DNA from: Roseiarcus sp963835885
GTDB lineage: Bacteria; Pseudomonadota; Alphaproteobacteria; Rhizobiales; Beijerinckiaceae
Assembly: GCA_963835885.1 (NCBI GenBank)
Contig: CAWIHF010000038.1
Coordinates: 62,001-126,000 of the forward strand
DNA length: 64,000 nt
Reading direction: 5' to 3'
The notes under the pieces were generated by a model. The model searched no databases and was not told the DNA's origin. It worked only from the letters and a program-made list of their open reading frames with translations. How positions within the stretch are numbered: position 1 is the stretch's first letter; the number at the start of each line of letters is the position of its first letter. The position numbers and the translations under genes were made by a program. Of this stretch, positions 63,647-64,000 are shown piece by piece.

Positions 63647-64000
63647 ATGCAGCTTGGCATGATCGGACTGGGGCGGATGGGCTCAAACATGGCGGAGCGG
63701 CTAATCAAGGCCGAGCACGACCTTGTCGTCTACAACTCCCATCCCACCGCGGTGAAGGCGCTCGCGTCGCTCGGAGCGACCGGAGCAGGAAACCTGCGGG
63801 ACTTCGTCGCCGGGCTCGCGACGCCTCGCGCTGTCTGGCTCATGGTTCCCGCTGCGGTCGTCGATCCGATCCTGGCTAACGTCGTTCCGTTGCTGAGCTC
63901 GGGAGATATCGTGATCGACGGCGGCAACTCCTATTATCACGACGACATCCGGCGAGCCGAGGAGCTGAAGGGAAAGGGGCTGCACTATGTCGACGTCGGC
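63647..64000 (+). CDS. gnd: 6-phosphogluconate dehydrogenase, decarboxylating (3' partial)
   Basis: The first 118 residues. The NAD(P) motif is MQLGMIGLGRMGSNMAERLI; VYNSHPTAVKAL, VWLMVPAAVVDPIL and SGDIVIDGGNSYYHDDIRRA follow, a strong match to 6-phosphogluconate dehydrogenase, probably the shorter NAD-preferring GndA/YqeC-type. It makes ribulose-5-phosphate and CO2 in the pentose phosphate pathway. GGGAGACGGACG precedes ATG 63647. The gene runs off the window end. Confidence 0.92.
   Translation, partial: MQLGMIGLGRMGSNMAERLIKAEHDLVVYNSHPTAVKALASLGATGAGNLRDFVAGLATPRAVWLMVPAAVVDPILANVVPLLSSGDIVIDGGNSYYHDDIRRAEELKGKGLHYVDVG

Overview
The window is GC-rich DNA from an alphaproteobacterium, most likely a Hyphomicrobiales (Rhizobiales) member, perhaps near the Beijerinckiaceae/Methylocystaceae. 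Pointers are a TrcR (DUF1013) gene, the hemD - mitofilin-like - hemY block, smo/mtlK-type polyol genes, pimeloyl-CoA-dehydrogenase-type gene pairs, TTCCCTGTT intergenic repeats and CCCTCTCCCGC palindromes. The genus is inference. I saw no rRNA, tRNA or CRISPR array.

Layout. 1-1790: end of a branched-chain amino acid/amide ABC transporter (livH partial, livM). 2.3-7.2 kb (minus): a ferredoxin-reductase-like flavoprotein with a frameshift, then hemY, a mitofilin-like membrane protein and hemD. 7.3-13.3 kb: an O-acyltransferase, a PIN-like gene overlapping an unknown gene, tsaD, a glycine-zipper lipoprotein-like small protein and trcR. 13.3-16 kb: preA/preT for reductive pyrimidine breakdown under a RutR-like palindrome. 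16.1-19.6 kb: a decayed BrnT toxin with two antitoxin-like genes, pyroglutamyl peptidase and serine hydroxymethyltransferase. 19.6-22.7 kb: an AT-rich island, bracketed by imperfect 32-bp direct repeats, holding a DUF262 gene and a HEPN-like partner gene; the first is cut by an IS1595-family element and the second by a one-base frameshift. 22.8-25.9 kb: phage/GTA-like remnants (terminase, DUF5681 protein, ParB-methylase remnant).

26.2-35.4 kb (minus) is a polyol cluster: smoEFGK-type ABC importer, a decayed second transporter copy, mannitol 2-dehydrogenase, sorbitol dehydrogenase and two more SDRs. 36.3-54.6 kb is a second catabolic locus. A LacI regulator heads a long same-strand run (1,5-anhydrofructose-reductase-like enzyme, CoA-transferase, enoyl-CoA hydratase, aldehyde dehydrogenase, sugar ABC importer, two GMC oxidoreductases, two acyl-CoA dehydrogenases), with a divergent FAD protein. 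It combines sugar import with acid/CoA chemistry; the substrate is unknown. 54.6-59.5 kb is mobile and accessory DNA: an IS630-type remnant split by an IS5-family element, a frameshifted LuxR-type regulator, an HU paralogue and an intact ISAs1-family element with a perfect 10-bp target duplication. 60-64 kb: a HAD hydrolase, trans-aconitate methyltransferase, TauE/SafE permease with a divergent Rrf2 regulator, and the start of gnd.

At least nine conserved genes are broken by single-base indels, some in short homopolymers. This is either uncorrected assembly error or real decay, and it should be settled before biological conclusions are drawn from the broken genes.
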